This document shows, piece after piece, positions 13,051-25,236 of a stretch of DNA of 64,000 bases (position 1 is its first letter; every line of letters begins with the position of its first letter). Position numbers and translations under genes: made by a program. Origin of the DNA: Isoetes taiwanensis (taxonomy: Eukaryota; Streptophyta; Lycopodiopsida; Isoetales; Isoetaceae); contig JAJEKV010000900.1 of assembly GCA_021234155.1 (NCBI GenBank), positions 1 to 64,000 of the forward strand. Reading direction: 5' to 3'. Below the pieces are notes generated by a model. That model had not been told where the DNA came from. It saw only the letters and a list, made by a program, of their open reading frames with translations, and did no database searches.

Positions 13051-13797
13051 CTTTGCCGCATTATACTTGTCCTTTACCTTATTTTGAAGATAAAATTGAA
13101 TAACCATATGCTTACATGTTTTTTATGAAGTAATTGTTGATGATGTTAGTAATCATGATGTCCACAGCCAAGTATATTATTGTTTTGCGACTTCTTAATT
13201 GTGTTCAAATCGATGAACATACTTTCAAATCCGAAGATTTGGATATTCACATTGACATGGCAATTGAGGGCGTCTTGATGTTTGCAATGATGTTTGTTAT
13301 TAATGGAATAAATTGGAATGCATCAAAATAAGACGACGATGAACTTGAATCCATCCACTTTGCCATACACATTGGTTAGTCTCCTATTTCTACCTAAGAT
13401 GCCTTCAGGAGTTAAGAATATTAATGAGCTTCGTCGATCCTTTCATAACAAATATATGAAAGCGTATCAAATTCTTAAATTGGGGACTGCATTAACAAAG
13501 AGAAGTTTTAAGTAAAATCAACCAACATCGTCAGCGAAAACACTATGGTGTAATGAACCCATGAAGTAAAGGTAGGAGATATTCACGAATTGGGTTGTTT
13601 ACACATTATATGTATGCAGAAAGGGGAACCGCGACTATGTAATTTCGAGGGGTTCTCGTTCACGCAATGTGAGGAAAAGGTAACAATCAATTCAAAATTT
13701 GGTTCAAAACTAGAGTGTAAGTTAAAAGGTAGTTTAAGAGCGTGAGTAGAGTCTTAACACATTCAAAAATCCCAAAACTTGAATTGATCTTCAAAGA

Positions 13798-13976
13798 CTA
13801 TCATTTCCAAAACCAGTGAAATGACAACTGCTTTGAAGATCCCAATGTTTGAGGATGGGCAATGACATCGGTCGCGGTGTTAGCTGCCCCAAGGCTATCG
13901 TTTCCAAAGACCATTGAGGAAATGACAACTGCTGAAAATCCCAATGTTTGAGGATGGGCGATGACAATAAAAGTGA
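13798..13976. repeat. Imperfect tandem duplication, period about 97 bp
   Basis: CTATCATTTCCAAA... at 13798 and CTATCGTTTCCAAA... at 13895 each lead into AAATGACAACTGCT and CCAATGTTTGAGGATGGGC. Each unit covers about 70-80 bp, with small indels between copies. Confidence 0.8.
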
Positions 13977-15638
13977 GAATCACAATCCGGTGAAGATTCA
14001 AAGTATCATATATAACTTTGCTGGTACTTTAAATCACATTAGCTGCCTAAACTTGCTTGGAGTACTTTCTGCGTAGCTTTTGCCTAAATGGTACTTTTCT
14101 AAAATGGAATTGCTTTCTTTTAGTTGGTGTTTCATATACCACGTCTGACAAAACCGGTTTGAAGGAGTCAAATCAAAGGCTTCTATAAGCGTGAAAATTG
14201 GTGTTAGCCAAGGAATGCGATCGGATCAAAAGTCTAAGGGTTTACTATCAGCGATTTGAAATTGGTCCTAGTCAAGGTACATGTGATGCAAAGGCTTTGT
14301 TAAAGAAATCAGTGTTAGTGAAGATTTTTATGTGTGGCAGTGTAACATGTTACCGTTGGACTTGTCGATGCTATATGAGGACTTTTATTATGGCTTAGCT
14401 GAGAATGATGCCAAATGCAGCCTCAGATGCATAGTAAAGCTATGCATGACACTTAGAAGTTGGAACTAAGAGCAAAGCTTATGTTTCCTTACCCTTTCAT
14501 GGCGACCTGCAGGTAACGTAAATCTTGCTTCCGTTTCTTTTAAATGATCTAGCATTTAACACAATTTCGCAGCTCTCTGTCACTTTCACAACGAACTAAA
14601 CAGATTCTTGAAGCCATATGCAACTCGATTCTCTTCCATCAAATGAAAGGTAGAAAACAAATATTTGCCTTCTTTGGCACGTTCACTGGTCTCACAAAAA
14701 AAGCCTGGTGGGCATCATTTTTTTATCACATGGACATTCTGATGTTTGGAGCATCTATGCGAACAACCATTCTGGTGGACTCCACTTCCAAGATGTTATA
14801 TCCCTGAAAGGATCATCTGCAATTTAAACCTGAACCTATGAGCATAGCAATTTAATGTAGGTTGGATGAAGAGCCCGCAGAGCTACAAGGGGATCACGTC
14901 TTTCTGCAATGCTAATATATTTATACTTTTGGGACTATCATCCAATGGAGGAGAAAAATTTCAATCCACAAAGATCATTTGAGGTAAAATTGTTTTTGCC
15001 ATTTTGCCCTTCAAATCATATGAAGTATGAATGGAAAAATAACATCAAGAGAAGTACACTGTTCTAAGTGTAATTTGAACTCTTTTGGCGATGCGTTCTA
15101 GAAACTTGTAGCCTGTCAAAGGCAAAAGCAACCATTCTGCTTTACTCAGTTTTTTAATTTCTAGGGAAACATGCATGGATCAAGTAAATTTGTATGGAGT
15201 TTGTTATAGTGCTGATGAACAAACTAGAGGTGCACTGCCAACACAGAAGGCATGCTCAAGGAAAACGTTTCAAGTTATCCCGTTCAGGAACCAAAGTGTT
15301 CTCCATCAGAGGTGATCGAAATACGAATGCATCATCACAAGATATGTGCCAATCGGTTGAGGGTCTTGCGCTTGAAGAACATAAAGTTACATGGCATAAT
15401 CTTTTTGTCATAAGTTCAGATATAGAACATTAGCTTTGGATTAGTGCTGACGAATGCATTTCATGTCAAGATACTATTCCATCCTCCCTATTGCTGCCTT
15501 CAAACACTGGTTCTCAGAGGGCTATATCACCCAGTAAAGTCTTTCAAGTCTTTGAACCCCTTAAAGTTTTCATCTTTCCAGATCTTGCAGACTCATCCAC
15601 GATATCGAAATTGCTAACCTTGTGCTTCGTTCAGAAGC

Positions 15639-15725
15639 CATATGAATAAATTAAGCAAAGAACACAACGCTAAGGGTGCTTTCCCATGGGCATATGAATA
15701 AATTTAGCAAAAACACAACGCTAAA
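15639..15725. repeat. Tandem duplication, period 52 bp
   Basis: CATATGAATAAA followed by TAGCAAA/AAGCAAA and ACACAACGCTAA occurs at 15639 and again at 15691. It lies about 220 bp upstream of the histone H2A remnant. Confidence 0.8.
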
Positions 15726-15942
15726 CATATTTATTTGACTTTTACCTTTTTTGTCATAACGTTGCAGAGGCTAGGCTATATGTGCGCCATTGGATGTGAT
15801 AAATTAGACCCCTATTTTCCAAAGCAATCCAAAACAGGCAAATAAGCCAGCCATTTTGCTGTTTTTTAGAGCTCATTTTACAGAAGCTCAATTTGACGGA
15901 TTTACAGCACAACAGAGCGCAGATATAATTTTTCTAAGCAGG

Positions 15943-16122
15943 ATGAGCACTACAGGCGCATCTGGAGGTCGCGGTAAGCCTAAATCCCAATCCGTTTCCC
16001 GATCCGAAAAAGCTGGCCTTCAATTTCCTGTGGGAAGAATCGCTCGATTTCTCAAGGCCGGCAAATATGCGAACCGTGTCGGCGCCGGAGCTCCCGTTTA
16101 CATGGCTGCCGTTCTTGAATAG
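15943..16122 (+). pseudogene. Truncated histone H2A
   Basis: Histone H2A packages DNA in the nucleosome with H2B, H3 and H4. The ATG at 15943 opens a frame of 59 codons with the plant-type H2A N-terminal tail ([15 protein letters not shown]) and the start of the histone fold ([20 protein letters not shown], then [14 protein letters not shown]). A TAG at 16120 stands where the family has Tyr (VLEY). Two to four more residues (AAE) can be read after it, then all resemblance stops. Normal plant H2A is about 130-150 residues, so the docking domain and C-terminal tail are absent. The break could be an exon end with the rest lost, or a truncated duplicate. Asn replaces the usual Glu in the KYAER region. 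An upstream in-frame ATG exists at 15856, but family alignment favours 15943. Confidence 0.85.
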
Positions 16123-19100
16123 TTTGCTGCCGAGCCGCCCTAACGGGGAGAATTACCAAAAAAAAAGGATTTTTTGGGCTTTCTAGGTTTTCCGTTTTTT
16201 TTTGTGCAATCTTTTTCCTAGCGTTTTTATTTTGGCAATTTTGTTTGAATTCTTGTACCTTGTAGCCTATCCAATCTGACCTAAAATTTGCTTGATCTTT
16301 TCTTCTTCTTCTCCTCTTTGTCTTGTTTTCTTTTTATTTTGCACATTGAATACTCTCTCTCCTCATTCCCCCTTTAAAAATAGGGGTGTTAGAACTAGCA
16401 GGAAAACAATGTTTTCGTGATCACAAGAAGACTTAATTCTTCCAAGACATATTCAACTAGCTATAAGAAATGATGAGGAGCTTGTTAAGTTGCTTAGTGT
16501 GACGTGATTGCATCTGGTGGAGTTTACCAAATATTAATCAAGCGTTGCTTCCAAGAAGAGTGGTAAATCAAAGGAAGAAGTAGAAAGTCATTCACAACAA
16601 TTGGAATGATCTTGTCCTTTGCAAAAGGCATCAAGTTTTGTGAGATTAGTTTCATCATCCAAACTTTGTTTACGTTATCTATTTACAACCATTATGTTAT
16701 CTATTCAATTACAACCAAATTGTTGGTTGAGCGTATATAAATTTTTGTGTAAAAGAATATACATATAAAATTAAAACCCAGCTATTGGAGTTTTAAAAAT
16801 CCACATGTTGTGTTATTTTTGCCAATTAAGATAATGAGACTACTAAACTTGACCTCTTAGTCTCAATTTTAATATTCTCTTCCTCTTCCTACTTGCTTAT
16901 GGCTTCAATTCCTCGTCCTACCCTCTTTGGCTAAGAATCAACTTGGGCGACTAGCAATCATCTTGTTTTTTTCCTTTGCCAGGGCTACTAGCAAATGGCT
17001 ACTAGCAAATGTCTTTTTCTGTGCCATGAGAAATTAGCAAGGACAAAGACATGATTTATTTCTGTATGCCAATGAATTTGCTCTTTTAAAATGCTTTTCA
17101 AGCTCTAAATTGAGACCATGCTCTTAACGAGCATTCAATCATCATGCATCTATGGGCCTAATACAAACCAAGCCTGAAAGGTTTTTAGAGGGAATAGAGT
17201 CGAAGGAAATTTGAAATTCACTAGCAATGATGAAATGTGATCATCTAAATACTCTATAAATGAAGGAAGGATTGAGGAATGTAGGAAAGACCTCATAAAA
17301 GACAATTTTAATAAATTTAATAAACAAGGTGACATCTGAAATTCACTAGCGATGATGAAATGTGATGATCTAAATACTTTACAAATGAAGGGTGGGCCCT
17401 GTAAAAGAAAAGTCTAATAAATCTTATAAACAAGGTGCTATCTGAATATGGATTCCACTTAAATACACATGCTTATCCTTGTCTGTTGGTGGATAGTTAT
17501 AATAATAATATATGTCAATAGAACTTAGAAGACATGAAGTTCTTATTCTGAAAGAGTTTATCCTAAGATTTCCGATGCAAGACAGAGGTAAGCTTGCTAT
17601 TCTATTTATCCAATGACCAATTATGCTACCTAAAGACGTTGGTGAGACAACAATGTACATCGTTGTAACTTCTACTCTTGGTTGATAATTTTTTTTCTGG
17701 TCCTTCAAAACAATACAATGTGCAATTGTAGACTCAATGAAATATAAGTAAGCATGGGAATTGAGATCATCTTTAGATTGTTTTATATATTCAAAGTAGG
17801 TGGGATGATATAGATAAAATTTGCAACATGCAAGTAGTACAACGTGAGTTGAAAATACCACATTCTTCCTAGCAAAGAATCATTGCTTTAACACGCTAGG
17901 GGACAATTTCTTGATTCATACTCAAAAAGATCAAATAAATCTGAATCATTCAATTTTTTTTTTTTTTTAGAAGAAACAAAAAACCCATGAAGATATAGAG
18001 TGAGTGTGTCCTCAAGCCATATAGGCCATCTTATGACCACCCAATCTTTTTAGATGATCTTAAGGGGAATTTCAATAACATTGTGTTAAATTGACATCAA
18101 AAAGGAAGGGTAATCAATCCTTGTGGGAGAAAAAAAATTCTAGGGATTTACACTTCTACCCTATATCGGGAAACATCTTCCATTGATGAATGGCTATACA
18201 ATGGTGGTCCCCAAATTAACTAATTGTTCTTCACTTCCCTACGCAGGGTGTAGCTTGCTACATGGGTCGTGTTAGCAGCTTCTCCTTTGTCATTTTTCCT
18301 GCCTCTCTCATTATTCAAATTATTTGGAAAAATAAAAAGAATGGGGATGATTATTTATTTCTTTCCATTTGTTTGTTTATTGAATCTCTTTTAAAATATT
18401 CTCTAGATATGTGAGAGATCGATAATTGGATATGAAAAGATAATTAGGGAGGACAAATAATTTAGAATAATCTCTAATGAAAATATTTGATTCTTTCTGG
18501 GGAAAAAGAAAAGAAAGACTTACCAATTGCATTTGTTTCATCAAAGGATAGTATGTATGCTATCACCCTTTCATCAATAGATATTAAAGTTCCATAACTC
18601 TAAATAGTAAAACTATAAAAGGTTGTACCCCTACACAACAAACGCATCGAATAAATAGAACTTTACCTTGCAATACTCTTCATCGAGGCTTCTAGTGTCT
18701 ACTGATAAAGCACATAGTAGATGACTATTCTTGAGGCTCAAGGTCGTGTCCACTCTGCGCCTGTATAATTTGGATTATCGAACGTAGTTGCATCCTACGT
18801 TATCATGCACTGCTTGTCAATGAGTTGATAAACAATCAAATTGAATTGAATTGACCTCTATTGTTCAAGCAAGATCAAAAATGTTTATTGGGACCCAAAT
18901 AGAAAGAAAGAGCACAACAAACTCATTATGTATAGGACTAAAAACACCTAGGATGCAAATGAGAGTAAGACATCGAGAACCTCAAATGATATATGATGAT
19001 AGTGTCATTCTGCGATGCATTTGAAGATTCATGTAGATAGATTCAAAGCATAGTCAAGTCAAAGTATCATCCTTGGATATTTGCAAATGCTAGACAAATC

Positions 19101-19600
19101 AAGAGTGGGGCATTCATCCTCAATTTTCGTTGACACACCTTATCTTCACCATGCTCCTCATGGGCCCATCTCGCTTGTTTCAATTGAGATGGTGTGCTCC
19201 GGTTTGAATGGATAATTGTCTATGTCCTTTCTTTGGAAAGTGTAACATCTTCCCTTGCTTGTCAGAATAATATGTCTTGCTTCTATTATAGTTTGTAATG
19301 GGGGGTAATGGGCTGTCTTGATCATTTCAAATGTATTGGCATCCCAAAGATTAGGAAGGATGATATATTGAGATACTGCTTTAAGTGAGTGTGATCTTCA
19401 TTATTGTGCACTTGTATATATACATGTTCCTATACATTCCATCACGGAGAACCAACTAACATGTTTCCTTTTCAATGAACAAGTGACCGCTCCTATTACT
19501 AGCCTAAATGCTCGTAAAGTTAACTTCGGCGAAGTGAAAACCTTAACCTGTAATTCCCTTGTTGGTAAGCTAGATGAAAATGTTGTAAATCCCTTGAGAC
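16123..19600. other. Intergenic, no recognisable gene
   Basis: Right after the H2A remnant there is an A-run (about 16158) and T-rich sequence, but no further H2A sequence. The rest is AT-rich with one tandem duplication (17213-17440) and short chance frames. Confidence 0.45.
17213..17440. repeat. Tandem duplication, period 125 bp
   Basis: GAAATTCACTAGCAATGATG at 17213 and the same words with one change at 17338. Both lead into AAATGTGAT, ATCTAAATAC and AATGAAGG, and both end in AATAAACAAGGTG and ATCTGAA. Internal indels shorten the second unit. Confidence 0.85.
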
Positions 19601-20530
19601 ATCAAGTTTGACGTGTTTTGATGCAGACATAAATGAGTATGCCAGATCAAGGTGGTGTTCAATTCTGGTGAGAGACTCGTGTAGACGGGAAAACCGGCCG
19701 ATGATAGATAGGCATATCTTTCATCATAGCAAAGATATCAACAAACCCTCTGAGATAGGCCTCATCGGACACCCCCGAAAAACAGGGAACCAAGTCCGTA
19801 GCATGTGGAGCGGATATGCATGGTGAAGGCCGGGCGAGCTGGAGGCGTGACTTTCATCCTCGATAACGGTAGCAGCCCTTCGGGTTCGTGAAAACCCTCG
19901 AATCCATCTCCACATCTCAATCCCGGACCCGCCAAGCTGATGTAGAGAATGGAAGCAAAAGTCACCTGGCGGCTTTTCGCTGGTTTAACGCTACCGGAGT
20001 GAGCCCGCAATGTAAAAAACTCAAAAAGAACCCGTGAGCATGGGACAAAAAGGCTGTCAAAATCCAGGAGAACAAATGACATGTATGAGGGCCTCCCAAA
20101 GAAAAAGCTTGGCCATGAAGCGGGTCATCAGTGCTTACCTAAAAACCTTTGAAGGGTAGCGTTCCATGATGTATGCCTTTGGCAACATCACGTGATGCAC
20201 GCACATTCCATACACGAGAAAAACGGGCTTGCTTGTCCCTTTCGGAGAGGGGCTTTTAGTCACGCAGACCACGCTGCGAATAGTAACAAAGGTTGAAAAA
20301 AGAAACCATTCGAGAAATGCATAGCGTGGGGAACAAAGAGATAAAGGGGATGGGGAGGGGGGAAAAGGTGTGAATGTACAATGTTGTGAAGATGCGATAA
20401 GGATGAAGGGATGAAGATGCATATAATTAGCCTCCGGTTCTCCCGAATGGCGACGTACCTGTCGAATCGTTGGCATTAAAGTGTTTGATGATAGTGATCT
20501 AGTTGTCGCGAACTTAGAAGACAAGTTTGT
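19601..20530. other. GC-richer block with unidentified open frames
   Basis: Composition rises compared with the flanks, as at the right end of the window. Frames of 106 codons (19762-20082) and 129 codons (20135-20524) are open on the minus strand but show no family motif. The longer one has a Pro/Ser-rich middle. Probably a mobile-element remnant; no specific call can be supported. Confidence 0.3.
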
Positions 20531-22469
20531 TAACCTAACAACAGTGATATGATTCTAAGTCCCATGCATAACTTACAAAGACTAGGGTCTTCTTTCTTTA
20601 CTATGGCATCCGAGGTTGATGTCTTTTAGCTTAAAGATGTATGCAACCTCATCTCCCTTTATGCACTTACCTAGCTTTTTAGTTTACATGCAGTCCATGA
20701 CCTAATGACTCCTTTAACTTTAATCAGAAATGCGTACTTATGAGAGAAAATTTTCTAATATTTATCACTTATGCCTCCCCATGTCGATCTTTGCGATTGG
20801 GAGCAATGTGAACTCTAACCTATTTAAGTCTAAACCCTAGACCATAGCCACTTTTTGCAGCATTTTCTGCTAGCCATCTTGAATCATTCTCATAGCTCCT
20901 TCTTGGGACCAGGTGAGGCAAGCAGGCCCAAGCGCCTGATATGCTTTAGCTTAGAGCATGTCTATCAAACTACCTCAAAGAAATAGAGATCCCAAGAGCC
21001 GAGGAATTGCTCAAGAACAGGTATTTCGGTAGACAAGTAGGTAATTCATCGGGAGAATTAGTACCTCAAAAATAGATTAGCATGTAATTATTTCTATTAG
21101 AGCTTTCTAGAAGAAGTAACGGTCATGAACTCTAATAAATGAACCCTAACGATAATTAGATGTTATGATTAGGATCAGTGACTCTATGTTATTTCTCAAG
21201 TTATAACTAATATATGGTATTGGTGTAAAAGTATGTTAGCGTATACCACTTTTAGTACCTGCAAAAGTACCTACACTAGGTACTTCAGATTTGGGTACTT
21301 TTTTCATTTTTTCTTTCATTAAAACTAAATCAAAAATCCAAAATAAAAGTCAAGGGTATGCTAATATTCAAAATTTCGATAAAAATAATACTATTGGAGG
21401 CCAGAATAAATAGAACAATTCTAAGACGCCCTCTTATTGAGATGTTACGCAAGTGTTGGCTACCCTTTTGCATCCGTTTGTGGTTCCTAAATGATACTTT
21501 TTACGGCACGCCCTAACATGCTATTACCCATTGGTTTATCATTTGTTGCACCTCTTGTATATGGGATTCCATATAGCTTAAAATTGTATACTGGAAATAT
21601 TCTGGCTAAGGAATTTTGTGAATTGACTCTACGGCGCATTCTAAATTCTAAAATACATCATTATTGCAGAAATGGAAGAGTAACTTGTTTAATTTGAATG
21701 GACTGTCGTAGTGCAATATGAAATGAAAATAAACCACATTTTTTCAAGTCGTCACTATCTTATTTTGTAATAAGTAAAAGCACGGTCGTCCCCTTTTCGG
21801 GATGAAACCACCAGCTCACTGTGCACCACCACCACTTTTTGGGACGAAAAGTGGACGACTGTGTACATGAAGGTAACAGACCTCAGTTTCGACACGTGTC
21901 CGGGTATTAAAGAAACTTTTCCTCCTTTATTCACCCCCAAAGCTATGGCATCATCGGAGCTCTGCCTCCTTGGCCATGGCATCAGCAGAAGTGGGTCTGA
22001 TTATGGCGCTTGCCATTAGATGGGCAGGCTGCATTTCAAAGCATTTTCAAGCATCTTGTCATTTTTGTTCAAGCTTTCTGTTCTTTGTTGTTCAAGCTTT
22101 CTGCATTTTTTTCCCTTTTTTTTTAGCACACCAGCCCTACTGGGGCCTACAACCTTTCTTGTAATTCGAACCTATCCACATATCACTTCCACCTCATCAA
22201 AATCCAAGGTGGCATAACTTAGAATATACGATCTTCATTTTTCTAGATCTACGATGAAGAAATTAGAAAAGATGGAAAAATAGGTCACTCAGACACCCAT
22301 GTAGAAAATATGGTTTGGGCGCTCGAACAAGAGGGAGAGGGCCTCTCCTAGAAACAAGATTATTAGCGGCATTTTAGAAGATTCACATAAAAACTAGTTG
22401 GAAGTCATCGATATTTATCATTGTTTGCTCTTGTTTGCTCAAAAGTAAAAAGCTGGACCGTTTTTCTGC
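20531..22469. other. Intergenic, no recognisable gene
   Basis: AT-rich sequence with no supportable gene. A run of T at 22110-22125 and the T-rich block just right of 22460 are the only obvious low-complexity features. Confidence 0.45.
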
Positions 22470-22699
22470 TTTTTTTTATTTTATTTTTTTTGAAGAATAT
22501 AGGAATATATTAAACCACTAGAATGTGATCAAGTACAATGATAAGTGTGGTGCTAAGAAATGAAGTGTCCATCATGATTCACAATCTGTAAGAATGTCGA
22601 CCAAATTTCCCGCTTAACTGTGCCAGACAAGCTTGAGACTTGGTAAGCCTGCCACAACTTATGCCTCAAGATCGGAACCAACCGAAAAGGGCTAAGCAC

Positions 22700-23134
22700 C
22701 GCATTCTCGAAAGACCCAAAAGCTCCGTCTTTTCCAAATCAACCACAGGGCCAAGCTCGCATAAATGGAAGCGCCGGCCTTTGGTTGGCCGACTAACCAG
22801 CTAGGAAAGACTCCCATGAGAAGCTTCGGCCGCGGTGAAGACCCAAAGAGGGCTCTCACCCGGGACCAAGCTGCCCCCTACCTGCATAGGACAAAGGAAA
22901 GCGGTGCTCAATGGTCTCGTGCCTCCCCACATAGAGGGGCATGTTTCCGCTACCCGAGGCTTGAACTGTACTCGGGGACATTCACCCCGAGGCTACGGTG
23001 CAAGATCCGCCATAAAAGGGTGCTGGATTTTAGGAGGAGGCAATGTATTCCACGCCCACTTCCACATGGCGGCCACTTACTCCCCCGGGAGCTTAAGTGA
23101 CCACTTATCCGGCGGCAATGTGTCCTGGCGCTAG
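22700..23134 (-). pseudogene. C-terminal part of L1 ORF2
   Basis: Minus-strand frames downstream of the RT give LWLIWKRRSFWVFRE (near 22700-22760), which resembles the conserved Trp-rich segment at the end of plant L1 ORF2, and a stretch near 22900-23000 with a Cys-containing segment in the place of the zf-RVT finger. Frames are broken. The plus-strand frames here are shadows. Confidence 0.5.
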
Positions 23135-23721
23135 AAGCCCATGTAAGCCGATGCTACAAATTGAGATGCATCAAAGTCCACTATGCGACTTCCAAACGCA
23201 TTGACTTGAGAAAACAATCAAGAATGGAATAGCATTCGAATTAATTAAGGCCCAAGTCCGATCGTCCGGCGCCGAAGGCCAAATCGATCTCTAAAAACTC
23301 CCACGGCGCCGGATGACCCTCCCAATACCGCCAGCCACGGATGGATGTTACCCCTGCAAAGAATCCATCGCCTGAAAGTACCGGGTGTAGGGAAGAGGCC
23401 AAGGGAGATGAGATCCAAGGGTACCCAAAGAAAGGGCGATGAGGCTACCATACACCTGCTAGGGTCCAATGAAAGAGAACCTTGACCACCTTCGGTGCCT
23501 TGAGGAGACCTTTTAAGAAAAAGGCTAAGCATGAGGGAATGGCCGCAAATCCTCAAACGAGCCCACGGCAACTAAGCCGAATTGTCTGGCTTCCTAAACA
23601 CAATAGAGGGTGGCGACGGCCGTGTTGCCAGAGCTAATCACGGGATTGTTGCTCACCGAACAACTTGCCGAGATGAATTTCGACACGGAAGAACCTTTCG
23701 TGAAGGACACATCAAGCATAC

Positions 23722-25215
23722 CTAAACCCCCGCCTTTTCTGGGGCGACACACTTCCACCATGCGACCTTCACTGTAGCCCCCTCCTCATTTCCTCCCCAA
23801 ACAAAATTGCGAATGGTGTCATCCAACTCCTTAACCACACTTTCTGGCGCAAGTATGCAGGAGGCTGCGTAAACATGAGTGCTACAGAGCACTGACTTGG
23901 CTACCAGAATCCTACCAGCCATGGTGAGTTTACTTCCCCTCCACCAGTTCAGATGCTGCTTAAGATTCTGTAATGTCTCCGCCCAAATTGCCCTAGCATT
24001 AATGTCCAAGCCAAATGGTATGCCCAGTTTGGCGGTATGTACCGTGGTGGCGTGTAAGAGCCGTGGGAAACCCGACTCAACCCACGCAGAGGAGGTTCCT
24101 CCAGTACCCACATGGCGAAACACTTCGAACCGGTTAAGCAAGCACCCGAAGCTAAGAAAAGGCATCCAAAATATTCTTGGATGCCCGGAGATTGACTCAT
24201 GCATGAAGAAAGAGGAATGTATCATCCGCAAATTGATTGCAAAACCATTGCGACCCATCATCCATCGCGAAGACCTTGCACCACATTGTCGCAAGAATCG
24301 CCACGAAAAGCTGCGAGAGAGCTTACGCCACATAAAGGAATGAAGGGGCCAACGGACATCCCCGCCTAATGCCACGCGGCTACGAGAAGATTGAAGAGGT
24401 CTCACCCCCGACACCACACTATCGCCCTAAAGCGGACACGCAGACTTCATAACCGTTTCAAAACGAAACTAGGTCCGCACCCAAAGGCGCATCATATTCG
24501 CCAAGAAGCGCCAAACTAACACCGTCATAAGCCTTGGCAAAATCCAAATTTTAAGAAAAACAAGGGGTGCCTCATCCCTACGAGCCCAATGCACTCCCCT
24601 CAAAAGCGGCTGACCACATTATGAAGAATGTTTACTGTGGTATAAAACCCGGTCGCTTCCTCGCACTAATGGCGTGAACTAGTACTGCTTAAGCCTCTCA
24701 CCAAAGCCTTAGCAATGATTTTATACACCATGCATAAACGAGTAATAGGCCTCCGGTCATTGATGGTTTTAGGATGCTTACACTTGGGTATAAGTGAAAT
24801 ACAACACATATTCACAGAGGATGCATTGAGTTATTCCCCAAAAGATCCACATACACACCGCACAAGAGTCCCCCACCCATTCTTAGTGCTTCTGAAAAAC
24901 TCACCGGTATTCCATCTAATCTGCAACACTTATTCAGGAGCCAGCGGGCATGCATCCCCAACTCCACCCTGCTTTGTCAGCGGCTCCTCTAAGCTCTGTC
25001 TTTGAAGGCTTTTGAGATTCTTGGCGATACCTTGGCCGGACTGACTCTTGAAAAACACTGCTGGAGGGAGGCGGGCTCTCCTTGAAAAATGTTTCATAGT
25101 CGCTGCTACAAAGGCCTTGATAGCATCACGGTTGCTACAACAACACTCCCTAGGTGTAACTATGTCCCGGGGGATGCACTTAGTAATAAAAGGGTATGGA
25201 CATCCAAGGCTCAAG
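23722..25215 (-). pseudogene. L1-type reverse transcriptase, frameshifted
   Basis: The RT blocks can be followed leftwards across several frames: INDRRPIT and YKIIAKALV (about 24715-24760), ATGFYTTVNILHNVV (about 24610-24660), motif A LDFAKAYDG (24523-24549), RGIRRGCPLAP (about 24370-24400), motif C QFADDTFLF (24208-24235, catalytic Asp pair intact), then GIPFGLDINARAIW, LTMAGRILVAKSVL and IRNFVWGG (23722-24100), the long conserved region after the RT of plant L1. There are multiple frameshifts and stops. In life the protein would copy its own mRNA at nicked chromosomal DNA. The motif order and wording are characteristic of plant L1 elements. Confidence 0.85.
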
Positions 25216-25236
25216 TGTGCCCAAAAACATCCCTAG

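Larger units (their letters stand above)
13051..15942. other. Intergenic, no recognisable gene
   Basis: AT-rich, with two short tandem duplications (listed separately). Frames at 13134-13515, 14198-14398 and 15194-15433 are open but show no recognisable domain. Confidence 0.45.
22470..25236 (-). mobile_element. 5'-truncated L1-type LINE
   Basis: Minus-strand element. Its poly(A) tail shows on the plus strand as a T-rich run at 22470-22491. About 270 bp of 3' UTR follows, then ORF2 remnants up to about 25230: a zinc-finger-like end, the reverse transcriptase, and the approach to the RT. The endonuclease and ORF1 are missing, so the copy is 5'-truncated, the usual fate of L1 insertions. I did not find a convincing target-site duplication. 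Confidence 0.75.

Noticed and set aside
13621-13990. Possible CRISPR-like direct repeats
   Set aside because: Only two imperfect units of about 70 bp; a plant tandem duplication. No CRISPR array was seen anywhere in the window.
20135-20524. 129-codon minus-strand frame with a Pro/Ser-rich segment
   Set aside because: No family resemblance, low-complexity middle; kept only in the description of the block.
20939-21470. Possible MITE starting near AGAGCATGTCTATCAAACTACC
   Set aside because: No inverted partner found downstream.
23879-24343. 154-codon plus-strand frame
   Set aside because: It lies antisense to the clear L1 reverse transcriptase (FADDT block); a shadow frame.
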